From the NCBI GenBank assembly GCA_015179045.1, contig WHUZ01000111.1, forward strand, positions 1 through 64,000: a stretch of 64,000 nucleotides of DNA. Direction: 5' to 3'. A program made the translations under genes and the position numbers. Numbering within the stretch: position 1 is the stretch's first letter; the number at the start of each line of letters is the position of its first letter. The notes below the pieces were generated by a model. That model searched no databases. It was not told the origin of the DNA and was given only the letters and a program-made list of their open reading frames with translations. Below are positions 1 through 11,827 of this stretch, piece after piece. The DNA is from Kalaharituber pfeilii (lineage: Eukaryota > Ascomycota > Pezizomycetes > Pezizales > Pezizaceae).

Positions 1-676
1 AGTGGTTCACACAGAGCCATTGAGTCCGGCACCACCACCACCACCACCACTGCTACAGACACCAGCCTGCCCCAGCATGAAGAAAAGAAAGGAGAAGGCT
101 CTAACTCCCAACTAGACGTACAAGATCAAGTGCCGACTCAGTGATGAGGAGGCCAAAAGATGGCATCATCTACGGGAGTACCACTGATGCCAACACCATC
201 GCACCACTAGAACCATCGGTATCAGCACTATCGCTATTTTTTTTTTATGTTAATATCAATACTCATGTGCTATCTTATAGGCTATAGTAAGAGTTTATTA
301 GAAAAAAAGAAAGACTAAGCTGAAACTTAAATACATGGGGCCCGTGGTTCTCACTATGCTGTAGGGGATATGGCCAGCAGTCGCACCTATCTCCATTCTC
401 TCTCGGCTTCATACTAGCTCGCCTTGAGCTATCTTCCTCTGAGTCGTACCTATCTGTGTCTGTATGCTCTTCTAAGTATACAAGCACAGAGCTGACCTTC
501 TTACCCTCTCCGATTAGTGTTTCCTTCTTCCTGAGTTATCGGATCCCAATAATCTTTTTTAGGTCTTTATTTACTATCGACAGCCATCATCGTATATTTC
601 CCAAATCATTCTCAATGCTATCCCATGTATGACAATACTATGAATTTTGCTGGAAGCTTTGGTTTGGGTCAAGAGG
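1..676. other. No gene recognised
   Basis: It begins with a (CCA)n run at about 29-50, then mixed sequence that becomes AT-rich. No reading frame has convincing length or motif content. It may hold the 5' part of the ORF1-only LINE that follows, but I cannot show that. Confidence 0.4.
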
Positions 677-894
677 CTGCAGGGTCTCTATAGTCTTACT
701 CTGTGGGGGTTAGGGTACCACTACTATCAAAAACTCCCATCTTGTTACCAAAACCTCTAACAGCCCAAAGGGAAGAGTTAAGCTTCCGACCTAAGAAAAA
801 GCTTATTGGCGCCATGGGGAAAACACTCGAAAGAGCCCTACCACCACCACTTCTCTACCAACTACACCCGATACCAACACTAGTGGGAAAGCTA

Positions 895-1312
895 GCATCA
901 TGGTATATGGTATTGTATTGAGGAAGGACTTGGAAGGTCAAACAGTAGTTGGAAGCTGCGAATAAGGAGGTAGGGAAGATGAGAGAGATTTGCTGGGTAA
1001 GGAAGAGGAATATACTGGAGGAGAAAGGTAAGAAAACTAGTTTGGTAGTGATTTATCTATGAAGAGAGATAGATATTGAGAAGGTAAGGCTTAGTGATGG
1101 TAGTACAAGTTGGTCCAGTATGAGTTGGAGAGGGAACGGAAGTAGGGGATTATACTGGGCGCCACCTACATCATAGAGGAGTCTGTGAGTACTATATGTA
1201 TTTAGGTTGATAGTTATATTAGTTTTGTCAGTGTTTGTTCTTTCATTAATAAAGACTCTCGCCATAGCCCATTAGATAGTATGCGAGTATTGAAAAAAAA
1301 AAAAAAAAAAAA
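895..1312 (+). mobile_element. Decayed ORF1-only clade-A LINE copy with 3' tail
   Basis: The stretch around 895-1140 matches, with many stops, the end of the LINE ORF1 that is open at 54740-55756 on the minus strand: readable pieces correspond to a GIVIHG/LRKDL segment, then WLRR, EEGKK and a YEPxR-like end. It is followed by a short AT-rich 3' region and the clade-A tail (CTCGCCATAGCCC... GCGAG) at about 1257-1292, then poly(A) at 1293-1312. There is no reverse transcriptase between ORF1 and the tail, the same layout as at 51.5-52.2 and 54.6-56.1 kb. The upstream limit is unclear; proline-rich sequence from about 677 may still belong to it. Changes look RIP-like. Confidence 0.65.
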
Positions 1313-1319
1313 GGAATGT

Positions 1320-1480
1320 GGAGTATACACATAAAATAAAGGACATTTTGAGTATATTGAGCACATTGGGACATCACCAGTAGGATTACTTGCATTGTAG
1401 GTGCAATAGAGAACTTAAGCACATCATAGTACTGGCAGCAGGATTACATGTGTTATGTACACTGAGGGCGTAAAACTAGG
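1320..1480. repeat. Diverged units of a ~72-bp repeat family
   Basis: It contains two diverged units built on ATATTGAGCACATTG... then AGCAGGATTAC... then GTGCAATAGAG. The same unit is tandemly repeated at 17515-17780, so this is an outlying copy of that family. Confidence 0.5.
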
Positions 1481-1689
1481 TTTTGTAATGCTAAGAGTGC
1501 ACTAAGGTAAAAAACTGATTTCATAGGGTGCGAGAGTGGCAAAAGTCAGAAGGCCAAAAAGTGCAGGGTGCGACCGTTGTAAGATGATGAGGTCAGGAAT
1601 GCATAGGGCGCTTAGGGTGCTTAGGGCATAAACTATGTATTGTGGCGCTGGGTACCATGTTGTGACGCGACCTATTTTTTGCTAATGAA

Positions 1690-2340
1690 GAGTCGGTCTT
1701 CTTTTTGCAGCCTGCTGGCCATGACTTTCTCTCCGATCTTCTCGATACAATTAATTAGGTTGATTAGCCTCTACGCTTTCACCATCTTGATGTCCTTTCC
1801 CAGCTTCAGTATTATAACCCTTATCTCTCTTCACTCTGCCAGGGTCCTATTCCAGATCTAGTTTTTGGTAATCTCTCTTACTAACTCATCTTCTATGGGA
1901 GTCTTTAGAGCAGCTTTGATCAATTAGTGTCTGATTCTATCAGGTCCTGATGCCGAATTGTTTTTAGTGTCCTGCAATGTAGCCCTCACTTCTCCTTCCA
2001 TCCTCTCCCTCTCCCATCTCCCTCCCTCTCCACTTCCCCCTCCCCCTCCTCCTCCCTCACCTCTGCCTCTCCCTCTTCTCTTTATGCAAAATTCCTCTCT
2101 ACCAGCGTCCTTACCTTCTCTCCATCCCCCTTTAACTCCCTTCTCTTCTCATCTTTCAATCTTCCTATCTTTTTCTTTCCTCCAAAAGGGTCCTTCACTA
2201 CTCTAACCAACCTCTATGGGTTGCTATATCCTTTCTCTTCCACGAACTCCCTCCAGCACTTCTTCTCCTCCTGAATCTTCTACTTCATCCTTTTCACTAC
2301 TACCTTCTACCCCCTTATTACCATTATGAACCATAGAGCA
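1690..2340 (-). pseudogene. RIP-degraded LINE reverse transcriptase relic
   Basis: The segment 1700-1950 aligns by eye with 23335-23575. In both, the minus strand ends upstream in a decayed form of the RT motif APGPDGI (bases near 1945 and 23570). Further downstream on the minus strand (1980-2200) the DNA is a strongly C/T-biased plus strand, the complement of Glu/Arg-rich LINE coding sequence. No frame is open for more than a short distance. The Pro/Ser-rich plus-strand frame here is the antisense shadow. Confidence 0.55.
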
Positions 2341-2584
2341 AAGTGTACGTTGGAAGCTTTCAGGAAGTTATTTGTTAATTACCAGATATCCTAACATACA
2401 AAGCCAAGTATTTAGTGCTATAATGTAGTACGAAAGTATATATATATCAGAATGCTAGAGATAATTCATAAAGTATTGGTATGCCAGAGATAATTTATGA
2501 GGCGTCGGGATGCACTAACACATAAGACGTATTCAATTGTCATGACGCTGTACCCAAGTTTCAGGACGCATTTTCATTGTTGCT

Positions 2585-3230
2585 GATATATAGGCTCATT
2601 GTAAATGTAGAAAATAGGTTCTTTTTAGCATGTTGAATTCATTGGAAATCACTACTTTATATATGAGAAAATGGGTCATTTTTAGTATATTAAATATATT
2701 TAATATATGTATTACTAATTGGAATTATTACTTAACAAGGTGGTTAAGATAGTTGTAGTTGCCAGAGGTTTGTGATAAGAAGTACAGTAGTCTATAATAT
2801 TAGAGTAAAAATTTGTATAGGCTATCAATAAAAAGTTATCTAAATTAGAGTTAGTTATCAATGAAAAGTTATATCTTTTTGGCATAAACTATTCTGAAAA
2901 CTACTTAGTTTATTTCTATAGAGTCTTTTGGCCATTGCTGCCAAGCTATAGCATGGCAAGGATATAATAGAGATAGCCTACTAGTATGAAAATTTACTCA
3001 AAACTCGCTATGTTTTACTATAAATATAGTAAGATTTAGAGTATGAAATGTATTATTTTTTTACAGAGAAATATAGAAAAGACATAGGGCTTTCATTTGA
3101 GGCTAGTTTGAATATAATCAGAGCAAAATTGTGTATTGTAAGGAGGATACAAAGTTGTATATCTTACTGAACTATGAAAAAGCCTAACTTTTGCTGCCTA
3201 ACCCTACCCTTTAGCTATGTAGATTTAGCA
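2585..3230. repeat. Dispersed AT-rich repeat, second copy at 21530-22113
   Basis: About 500 bp here (from GCCAGAGGTTTGTG near 2763 to TTTAGCTATGTAGAT near 3225) aligns almost end to end with 21640-22110 at roughly 80% identity by eye. Both copies carry the same order of unusual words. The alignment stops abruptly at 3230/22113: here it meets a copia relic, there a LINE relic, so the repeat is an independent unit. It has no convincing coding capacity. Confidence 0.65.
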
Positions 3231-3234
3231 ATAT

Positions 3235-6200
3235 TCTTAGTACCATCAATTGGTAGAAGTCTATATTACATTATTCATATTAATGACCTAACACGGATAA
3301 CAAGAATAGATTTTTTGAAGTCGAAATTAGTTATACAAATATGTGAAGTTTTTGAAAGATATAAGGCATTAGTAGAAAATAAGTATACCAACATGGACTA
3401 CCATATCATACAAAGGTTCTAGTATGATAATGAGTATGGGGAGTACAATAATACATGGTTCAAAGGTATACTATAATAGAAAGGAATTATATTTGAACTA
3501 TCTGTTCCTTATACTTATATCAAAATAGTATTAGTGAGAGAAAGAATAGTACAATTCAAGAAATAGTACTAAGTATACTGAGTGACTCTAGACTTGATAA
3601 GGAATTCTGGAGTGAAGTAGCCAATATGTCTATCTACCTATTGAACTGTGTATCCTTACGAGCAGTTATAGATAAAGATAACAGAAATCTTATACTATAT
3701 GAAGCGTGATATAGAAAGATATTGGAGCTATATTACCTAAGAATTTTTGGCTGCAATGCACATGTGCTTATACCAAAGAAGAAAAGAGCAAAGCTCTAGA
3801 TGAAGTCTCTAAGATGTACATTCTTAGATTATGTTTATCATACTATGAAGATATAGTGTATTTAGGAACCCCAAAGCTACTAGGCATTTGAAGCCAGTAA
3901 TATTATATTTGATAAAAGCAAGTCTATATTCACTAATTGGGATTTGAGAAAAGCCATTAAAAGACATAGCAATGTTATTAAAAGATATGGCATAGGGTCA
4001 GATATATACAATACCGTCAATAAAAATAATACCATCATTAAAAGTCATGACAAAGAGAATCCTGTTATTGAAAGACATGACAAAGAGAGTTCTATTATTA
4101 AAAGATATAGTGAAGTAAAAGTGTATAGTGAGGACTGTAATAAATTGATTGATGAAGTATAGATGGCTGCCACTGTGAGTCTAGATAAATCAGTACTAGG
4201 TCTGACTTCAGATAAGCTGAATTCTCATATTACTAACCTCAGTAATGATGAAGATATAAGTGCAGACAAGGTAAATAAGCTCACATTTAATGCTATAAAA
4301 TGTATTAGGAGAGAGATATCTAAGTGCTATTTAGTACTAGAAGTATCTACTACTCGGGTAGACCTTGAGCTGGCAAGGCTACATATACTCAATTGTCTAG
4401 CAGAGGCTTATAGAAAATATGATCAGACTCTTGCTCTCTCTGATAGTACTAATAAGCCCACTACCTACAAAGAGGTTATATAAAGTTGCCAATTATCACA
4501 AGCGGGCTGTCTAGATGACCAAGGGATACGTTTTAGTGGATTCTAGCGATTTCGGAGGTGTCAAGGTTCAGGAGTTCAGAGGTGTCACAGTTCAGGAGTT
4601 CAGAGGTGTCACAGTTCAGGAGTTCGGAGGTGTCATGGACTCAGGCCAGGCGGATCATTGATTGACAAGACAACAGATGAGGAAGGAAAGAACTATCTAC
4701 AAGGCGGCCATATTGGGCCCTTATATACATGGTGGGTCCTGTGGCCAAGAAGCAAAGACATGGCGGCGAAACACAGAATTTTCACAACAAGGACGCGTAA
4801 CAAGGACACACGGCAAAAGCAGACTTTTCACATCTAGCGGACGATCAGTAACCGGCCTCTCTTGGTGGTTCAGCAGCCGGCTTATCATGGAAGTTCAGCG
4901 ATCGAGCGGTAGCCGGTCAGTAGCCGGTAACCGTTACCCTGAGTACGGCGATGCAGGCATTAGGTCGTGACACTAATAGTAGGAATGGCAGCAAGCAATG
5001 TAGGAGGAGTATGACTCTCTAATCTCCAATGAGACTTGAGAACTCGTTATATTGCCAGCAAGGAAGGGTATAATTGAATGCAAGTAGGTTTTCTAAATCA
5101 AAGTTAATACTGACAGTACTACTCGCTATAAAGCTTAGCTAGTTATCAAGGGGTATAAACAAATAGAAGGAACAAATTATAGGAAGACCTTTGCCTCTGT
5201 CTTAAAATTTGCTACTGTTAGAATGTTAATGGCCTTAGTGGCTGATAGAGATTGAGACATAGATCAGATAGATATTATTACTACTTTCTGATATCTTGAA
5301 CTAGCTAAGGAGGTCTATATAGTACAGCCAGAAAGATTTGAGGTGAGTGGAAGTACAAAAGTGTGTTTTAACTGAAGAAGGCATTATATGGGCTAAAACA
5401 GGCACTATGAGCATGTTACTCTAATATTTATGCTTATCTTGTCTTTATAGATTTCACTTACTTAATAAAGAATTCGAATTTATATATTATAGCAACTAAC
5501 TTAATTCTCCTCCTATTATAAGTAGATGATATACTTATTTTCTTACTTATAGACAAAAGAGCAAAAGCAAATGAGATTAAGCTGGAATTATCAAAGAGAT
5601 ATAAAATAAAGTATATGAAAGCTGCATACCTGTTTATATGCCTAGATATTAAGAAAGATAGAGTGAACCAAACTCTATGCCTTTATTAAATCAGATACTT
5701 TACTTCTATAATAGAGAAGTTCAGTCTCCAACTTATATCAAAAGGCCTTTCAACACCTCTCACTGCCTATCTATTACCAGAAAATGCTAATTAGATTCTT
5801 CCTCATGTTGAGGTTGCTAAGTACTAGTCTTTGCTGGGAAAATTAATGTATGTAATACTAGGAACTTGCTCAGATCTCGCCTACATAATATTAGTATTAG
5901 GGTATTTCAATTCAAATCCTATAGCAGAACATACTGTTACTACAAAATGAGTCCTCTGATACTTATTATAGAGGGCCAATCATAGGCTTATATATGGTAG
6001 AACAAGTAACCTTATTGGATACAGTAACTCTAACTAGGCTGGTGACCTCAATAATAGGTATTCGATATCCAAATATATGTTTATACTTAATGGTAGTACA
6101 ATTTCATAGAAATTATGAAAGTAACTTACAGTAGCTCTATCATCTACTGAAGTAGAATATATAGCTGCAACTGAAGCTTACAAAGAAGCTGTCTGGCTGC

Positions 6201-6480
6201 ATAGACTATTTCATGAGCTAACTCACGTGTGGGATATAGGCTCTAAGCCTGAGCCCCAAACTATCTATATTGATAATAATAGGACTATGAATTTAGTAAA
6301 AAACTCAAAATATTATAACTAAATAAAATATATTGCTATTAGGCATCATTTTATTCAGAAAGTCATTGAATATAGATTGGTTATACTCCATTATGTTGCT
6401 ACCAAATTAAATATAGCTGATATTCTTACAAAGTTACTAGGGAGAGAAAAACATAAGAGGTATATAATTGTAATGGGTGT
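3235..6480 (+). pseudogene. Ty1/copia retrotransposon pol, heavily decayed
   Basis: Read in three frames, the plus strand keeps the order of a Ty1/copia polyprotein: integrase core (HINDLTRITRIDFLKSK near 3270; EFWSE..NMSIYLLN near 3605; SLRCTFLDYV near 3805), a linker open at 4163-4483, then RT (EEYDSL, KARLVIKGYKQIEGTNYRKT, near 5010-5200, and a VDDIL active-site remnant near 5523), and RNase H (EAEYIAATEAYKEAVWL near 6140; IRHHFI and ADILTK near 6340-6430). Stops and frameshifts occur throughout, many consistent with C-to-T/G-to-A change. LTRs were not identified. A GC-richer segment at 4500-4973 interrupts the linker between integrase and RT. Confidence 0.85.
4500..4973. other. GC-richer insert inside the copia relic
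   Basis: Base composition shifts abruptly from AT-rich copia sequence to about 50% GC and back. It starts with three tandem 24-bp units built on TTCAGGAGTTCAGAGGTGTC (about 4568-4640). The copia reading resumes just after 4973 with WQQAM..EEYDSL. The segment runs from a TGTC near 4509 to GTGACA near 4972, so a solo LTR is possible, but I found no matching TSD. Confidence 0.4.
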
Positions 6481-7116
6481 CCGTTCAATTTCTTAAGATA
6501 TATATATTTTGATTTACCTCCTGATTTTTGGTCATTTCATGATGATACTAATTTTATACAATTTTATGACTCAATCTCATCTCTGATTTTTTAATTTTTT
6601 AGCATTTTCTAGAAGTAATACTCTTTCTCTCATACAGGTTTGTCCTACTGGGTTTTTCTATAGTAGTATACAAAAAGGTATTGAGAGTTTTAATGACACT
6701 ACAAGGACCATATATTTTTGATTTTATAACTCTGGATTATATAGGCCATTCGAATATTGCACAACTATCTATATAGTACCTGTCTATTTTTGAAAGTATC
6801 TGTTTCTGACTGATTATAAATTTTTTAAAGCATTGATTATACAGATATTTCGGTTGAGTGGGAACGTTGAAGAATATGCAAAGCTAAAGTGAAATATCAT
6901 GTACAGTAGTTGGGTATGCTAAAAGATATACAACCTAAGCTGTAGCTATAATACAAGACTAATATTTTATGAATTTATAGTCTTCTATTTGCTATACTGA
7001 TTATATCCTCTTCATACTCTCAATTTACTACTATACATAACCTTATTCTATACCAATGATTATTTAGTTAGGTATGAAGGTACTTCCTAAATTTTGCTAT
7101 ATAAATAGGGCGATTT
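6480..7116. other. AT-rich sequence, no gene seen
   Basis: This is AT-rich DNA between the end of the copia relic and the gypsy insertion. It may include the copia 3' region. No open frame or RNA gene is recognisable. Confidence 0.4.
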
Positions 7117-7121
7117 TAAGA

Positions 7122-7759
7122 TGTTACGGGGTACGTTGGGGGTAAGCCGTTTACTAAATAACTAAGTGCAACGTGAAATATAATTAAATATAAGTCACGG
7201 AAAATAAAGTAGTTAAGGTAGTAAGAAAGCTTTATATTTGTTAGGGTTGAGTTCCGGGTCCTTGCCCTTCTAACTCCGGTGGGTCAGGCTTCTATTTATA
7301 CAAAATGTAGTTCTTCAAAGCTGTTAACAAATTCAGCTTGAACGGATTCTGGGGATCAAGCCAGACCCTGAAAAAAGCCAAGTGACAGCCTTTCTTTTTG
7401 ACCAACCCTTACAATAAATTCTAGAACAACAAATACGAGAACTTGAAACCTCTAATGCAAGCCTCTATCTAAAAATACCATCATAACTCCGATCCCTATG
7501 CAAAGATCGATGATATAAGAAAATAAGAAAAGGTTATCGTACAACGAATAGTACAACAGGAGCTGCCGGAAGAGTTAGTAACCAAGATTGCTAATCTTAG
7601 TAGTTACTTACTTCTTAACCAAAGAAGTTCCACTACCACAGACCTGACTAGTATCGGGTTAGCTAAACTTCCGACTGGTAGGCTTTATAGTTGGTAGTAC
7701 CTTTTGACGACACTTAAACAAGACGGTGTTATAGCATGAGAACGATTATGCCTGTAACA
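7122..7759 (-). repeat. 3' LTR of the gypsy element
   Basis: It runs from TGTTACGGGG to CCTGTAACA with short terminal inverted repeats TGTTAC/GTAACA. The 5 bases to its left (taaga) recur right of the partner LTR. Coding is on the minus strand, so this is the downstream LTR. Confidence 0.95.
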
Positions 7760-7776
7760 GTACTCCCCTTCTTAGA
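7760..7776 (-). promoter_or_regulatory. Polypurine tract
   Basis: On the minus strand the sequence reads CTAAGAAGGGGAGTAC directly before the 3' LTR, the expected place and composition of the plus-strand primer. A related tract (CTCCCCCCTTAGTAGAA on the plus strand) adjoins the LTR relic at 18590-18827. Confidence 0.7.
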
Positions 7777-8146
7777 GCACACGTCCCGAGTGCCTGTTAG
7801 CTATTACTCTTTAATTTCTTAAAAGAATATAAGCCGTACAGCTTAGCGTCGGTGGATCTCTTACCTTGACCTTAGCAACTTAATTGCCGTGATCGTACTC
7901 AAGGTAATATTCCGTGATGTCCTGACTATAGGCTGTGCCTCTACTTAGTCTTTGACGTTGAAGGTAGTTGGTAAGAGCTTTACCTATTTATCATAAGACA
8001 TACTACTATATTCGTAGTGTCTTGACCCCTTGAACACTTTTCCGTTTGACACCTTGGCTTGTATCTAGGATAAGTGTTAACACTATACGAACTTAAGTTC
8101 GTAGGTTAGGTCCATGCCGTACCTTTATGACAGATATATCTGCACT

Positions 8147-11100
8147 CTAGGTCGGTAACTTGACTGCATTTCTAACTTCTCTTTCTCTTTCTTCCTCGTT
8201 GCCCTGATTCGGCTTGTTTTTCTTTATCAGGGTATCGTTCGCGGAATTCTTTAAGTGCGTCCACCGTGATCCATCATCCATTAATAGTTCGCCTAGGCTT
8301 TCCCATGTTGCCTCCTCGGGCCCATAACCTTCCCACTGCACAAGGTACTCTAGTGTCTTCTTGGTACCGTTGTATCGTACGTCGGTGATGGAGGCTATGA
8401 AGTATTCTTCCTCGCCTTCTTGCATTAGTGGGGATGGTTGGTCGGGTAGAGGGTTGAGAGCGGATGTTTTGAACGGTTCGAGCAGTGAAACGTGAAAGAC
8501 AGGGTGCATCTTCAAGTTGTATGGTAACTTAAGCTTGAAGGAACGTTTGCCTATTGCTTTTTCGATAGTGAAGGGTCCGATCAACTTAGCGTCGAGTTTC
8601 TTGGAAGGTCTTTTTGTCGGAATGTTTTTGGCATTAAGCATGACTTTGTCTCCTTCCTTGAAGTTTGGCTGTTGGGCGTGATGTTGGTCGTACCACTTAG
8701 CTGCTCGTTCGATTGATTTGTTCAGTTCCTTGCGAATCCGTTCCCATTCTCCTGTGAGTTCTCCCGAGGGTACGTTGAGGGCCTCTTCCTCATTGATGGT
8801 ATCAACAAGGGGGTGAAAGCCGTAGTTGGCGAAGAAAGGTGAGGTCTTGGGGAGCTATGTTGTGCGTTATTGTATGCGAACTCTGCGAGGGGTAAGAGTT
8901 GGTTCCAATTGTCCTGGTGGTAGGTGACGTAGTTGCGGAGGTAACCTTCGAGGGTTTGGTTGACTCTTTCGGTTTGTCCATCGGTTTCCGGGTGTGCAGT
9001 GGTACTCATGTTTAGGTTGACTTTGAGTTTCTTCATGAGTTCCTGCCAGAAGTTCGAAGTAAACTTCGGGTCTCGGTCCGATATAATAGACTTCGGTAAG
9101 CCGTGGAGTCGCCATATTTCTCGAAGGAAGGTAGTTGCTAATTGTTCTGCGGATTGTTCTGCTAGAGGGATGAAGTGAGCCATCTTAGTGAACCTATCCA
9201 CTACTACCCATATTTGTGTGAAGCCGTCTGAAGGAGGGAGTTCGGTAATGAAGTCCATGCTGATAGAGGACCATGGTTGGTATGGTATCTCATGAGGGTG
9301 AAGGAGGCCATATTTCTTGTGTCTTCGTGCCTTGTTCCTTTGGCATTCCAAGCATGCGCCGATGTATTCCATGATATCGTTGTGAGCGTTAGGCCAATAG
9401 AAGTCCCTGCCGATAAGTTCTGTGGTTTTTTCGATTCCGAGGTGGCCGGCGAGGGGATGATCATGTTTTGCTTGAAGTATTTCCTGTCTAAGGGCCGTTG
9501 GTATCACAAACCTGTTGTTGTGTAGGACTACTTCATCACGGATACTGAATCGTTTATCGACGTTATCGTTCTTCTGCTGGATGCGTTCCTTAAGTTGAGT
9601 ATACCATTTGTCCTTTTTCCCTTCTTCGATTAGCTTGCTCCTCCATTCGTCAGTTAATGCTACCACTTTCAGAGCTTTTATTGTTCTTGCAGTCAAAATT
9701 TCTTCCTCTTCCTGCCACGTTCCTTCTTCCCAGAACTTAGTTTCTTGCTGATCTCGCTGTCCACTCCCCTTCTTAAGGGCGTGGTCACCACGTCTGGATA
9801 AAGCATCTGCCTTGGCATTCGCTTTTCCTTTTCGGTAGATGATTGTATAGTCGAATGGGGCAAGTTTTTCTGCCCATCGTGCTTGACGGCGAGATAGCTT
9901 CTTAATGGTGTTGAAGATCCGGAGATTGTCGTGGTCGGTATAGACTTTGATGCTGTGCTTAGCACCTTCACAGTATTCTCTCCAGGTATCTGTCATACAT
10001 TCCACCACAGCCAGCATCTCCTTGTCGAAGATGTCATAGTTAATTTCGGCTGGGGTGAACTTCCGGGAATGGAACGCAACTGGGTGTAGTTTGCCGTCTT
10101 CTTGCTTCTGACTTAGGATCCCTCCAAGTGCGAAGTCGCTTGCATCCGTTTCCAGAATGATTTCGTGTTCTGGGTGATAGTGTGCTAGAATCGGAGCAGT
10201 CGTGAAAGCTTCCTTAAGTTGTTGGAAAGCTTCCTCTTGCGGAGGTCCCCAGACTAGCTTTGCCTCTTTATTGAGTAGTCGAGTTAGAGGTAAGCATATC
10301 TTACTGTAGTCCTTAATGAAGCGTCGGTAGAAGTTAGCAAATCCTAGGAAGGATTGTATATCTGTCTTCAAGTTGGAGTGTTCATTAGTACCAGGGGTCT
10401 TCCAATCAAGGATAGCCTGGATTTTATCGGTGGACATCGAGATTCCTTTCCCCGAGATGTGATAACCCAAAAATTCAACTTCCTCCACGCACCACTCGCA
10501 TTTTTCCTCTTGTATAGCCAAACCATTTTCCTGTAGCCTGCGCAACACCTCTTCCAGGATTGTATTATGTTCTTCTAGGGTTTCGGCATATATTAGTAGG
10601 TCGTCGATGTATGCCAGTAAACCCTGATCGATCATGTCTTTGAAGATTTCATTCATGAACTCCTGGAAGGTTGCTGGTGCATTGCAGAGTCCGAATGGCA
10701 TAACTGTGTATTCGTAGTGGCCGTACCGAGTCCTAAAGGCTGTCTTCCACTCATCCCCTTTGGCAATTCGTACCAAGTTGTATCCGTTCTTTAAGTCAAG
10801 GGCGGTGAAGTATTTGCCCTTGCGGAGTCGGTCTCGGAGTTCTGCCATTAGTGGGAGGGGTAGCGGTTCTTGATAGTGATTCGGTTAAGGCCTCTATAAT
10901 CGACACACATGCGTAGTTTGCCATTCTTTTTTGGGACGAACAGGATAGGTGCACCTGCCGGGGATTGTGAGGGTCGGATCTTTCCTTCTTTTAACATCTG
11001 TTCGATATATTCTTTAAGGATTTCCAATTCCTTCTCACTTAATCGGTAAATAGGTCCCCATGGAGGTTGTTGTCCTTCTTGTAGAGGTATGCGATGGTCG

Positions 11101-11804
11101 TATGATCGGTGCGGGGGTAGTTTTGCTGCGGTCTCGGGGTCGAAAACCTTCGGGAATTTCTTCTTCCATGCTGCTAGGTCAAAGGTCACCTGCTTGCCAG
11201 CTTCCGTTTGGTAGATACGCACTTGGGGTGTTTTTCGTCCCACGATACGCATATATCCACCAAAAAACACTTGCCCTGCTTGCCATTCTTCAGTCGTGTA
11301 AAGTTCCTCCGCTTCACAAAGTTCAAAGCGCCTAGCCTTGATGTGTTCCGAGCATTTGGCGTGATTTAGTTCAACATAGTCCAAGTCCCAATCAATGTAT
11401 GGCTGGTGACTAGCCATCCACGTCATTGACAAGAGTGCATCATAGTCCTTTCCTCCATCACCCATGTCGAAGTCGATGAGTTCTTTATGAACTTTACCGG
11501 TATCGTCGATAAGGGTCATTTGGAGCTTTGGGGTATACTCTGTCCCAGTGTTTGGTAAGGGCACACCTCCGGCTCCTCTGAACTTGATGGGGAATTTTCT
11601 TTTGATGCGTGGGATTGGTACTTTGTTGGAGAGCATTGACGTTTCTGCTCCTGGGTCGATACATACTCTAATCATTACTGATTTTGAGATACCGTTTTCC
11701 TTCCATTTTAGCTCGGCTTTGCGAATGATTGATTTCTTTGCTGGAGGTCCTTCGAGGATTGGAGGAGGAGTGAGGCCAACTGGAGGAGGAGGAGGGGCAG
11801 ACAC
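8147..11804 (-). pseudogene. pol: gypsy pol: protease-RT-RNase H-integrase-chromodomain, frameshifted
   Basis: Three minus-strand frames cover one polyprotein. The first (11804-10848) holds an aspartic protease ([14 protein letters not shown] replaces the usual D-S/T-G) and the RT start ([20 protein letters not shown]). The second (10848-8722) holds RT with YIDDLLIY, RNase H (TDASDFALGGIL, YTDHDN, ADALSR), the integrase HHCC zinc site (HDHPLAGHLG ... CLECQ) and DDE residues (MDFITELP, SDRDPKF, PETDGQTERVNQ). The third (8641-8147) holds the integrase tail and a chromodomain (YLVQWEGYGPEEATWESLGE). One-base shifts near 10855 and 8855 break the frame; all visible catalytic residues of RT and integrase remain. 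It would copy the element into cDNA and integrate it, the chromodomain probably steering it to methylated-histone chromatin. Confidence 0.9.
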
Positions 11805-11827
11805 TTCGTTGGCTAAGATCTGCCTTT

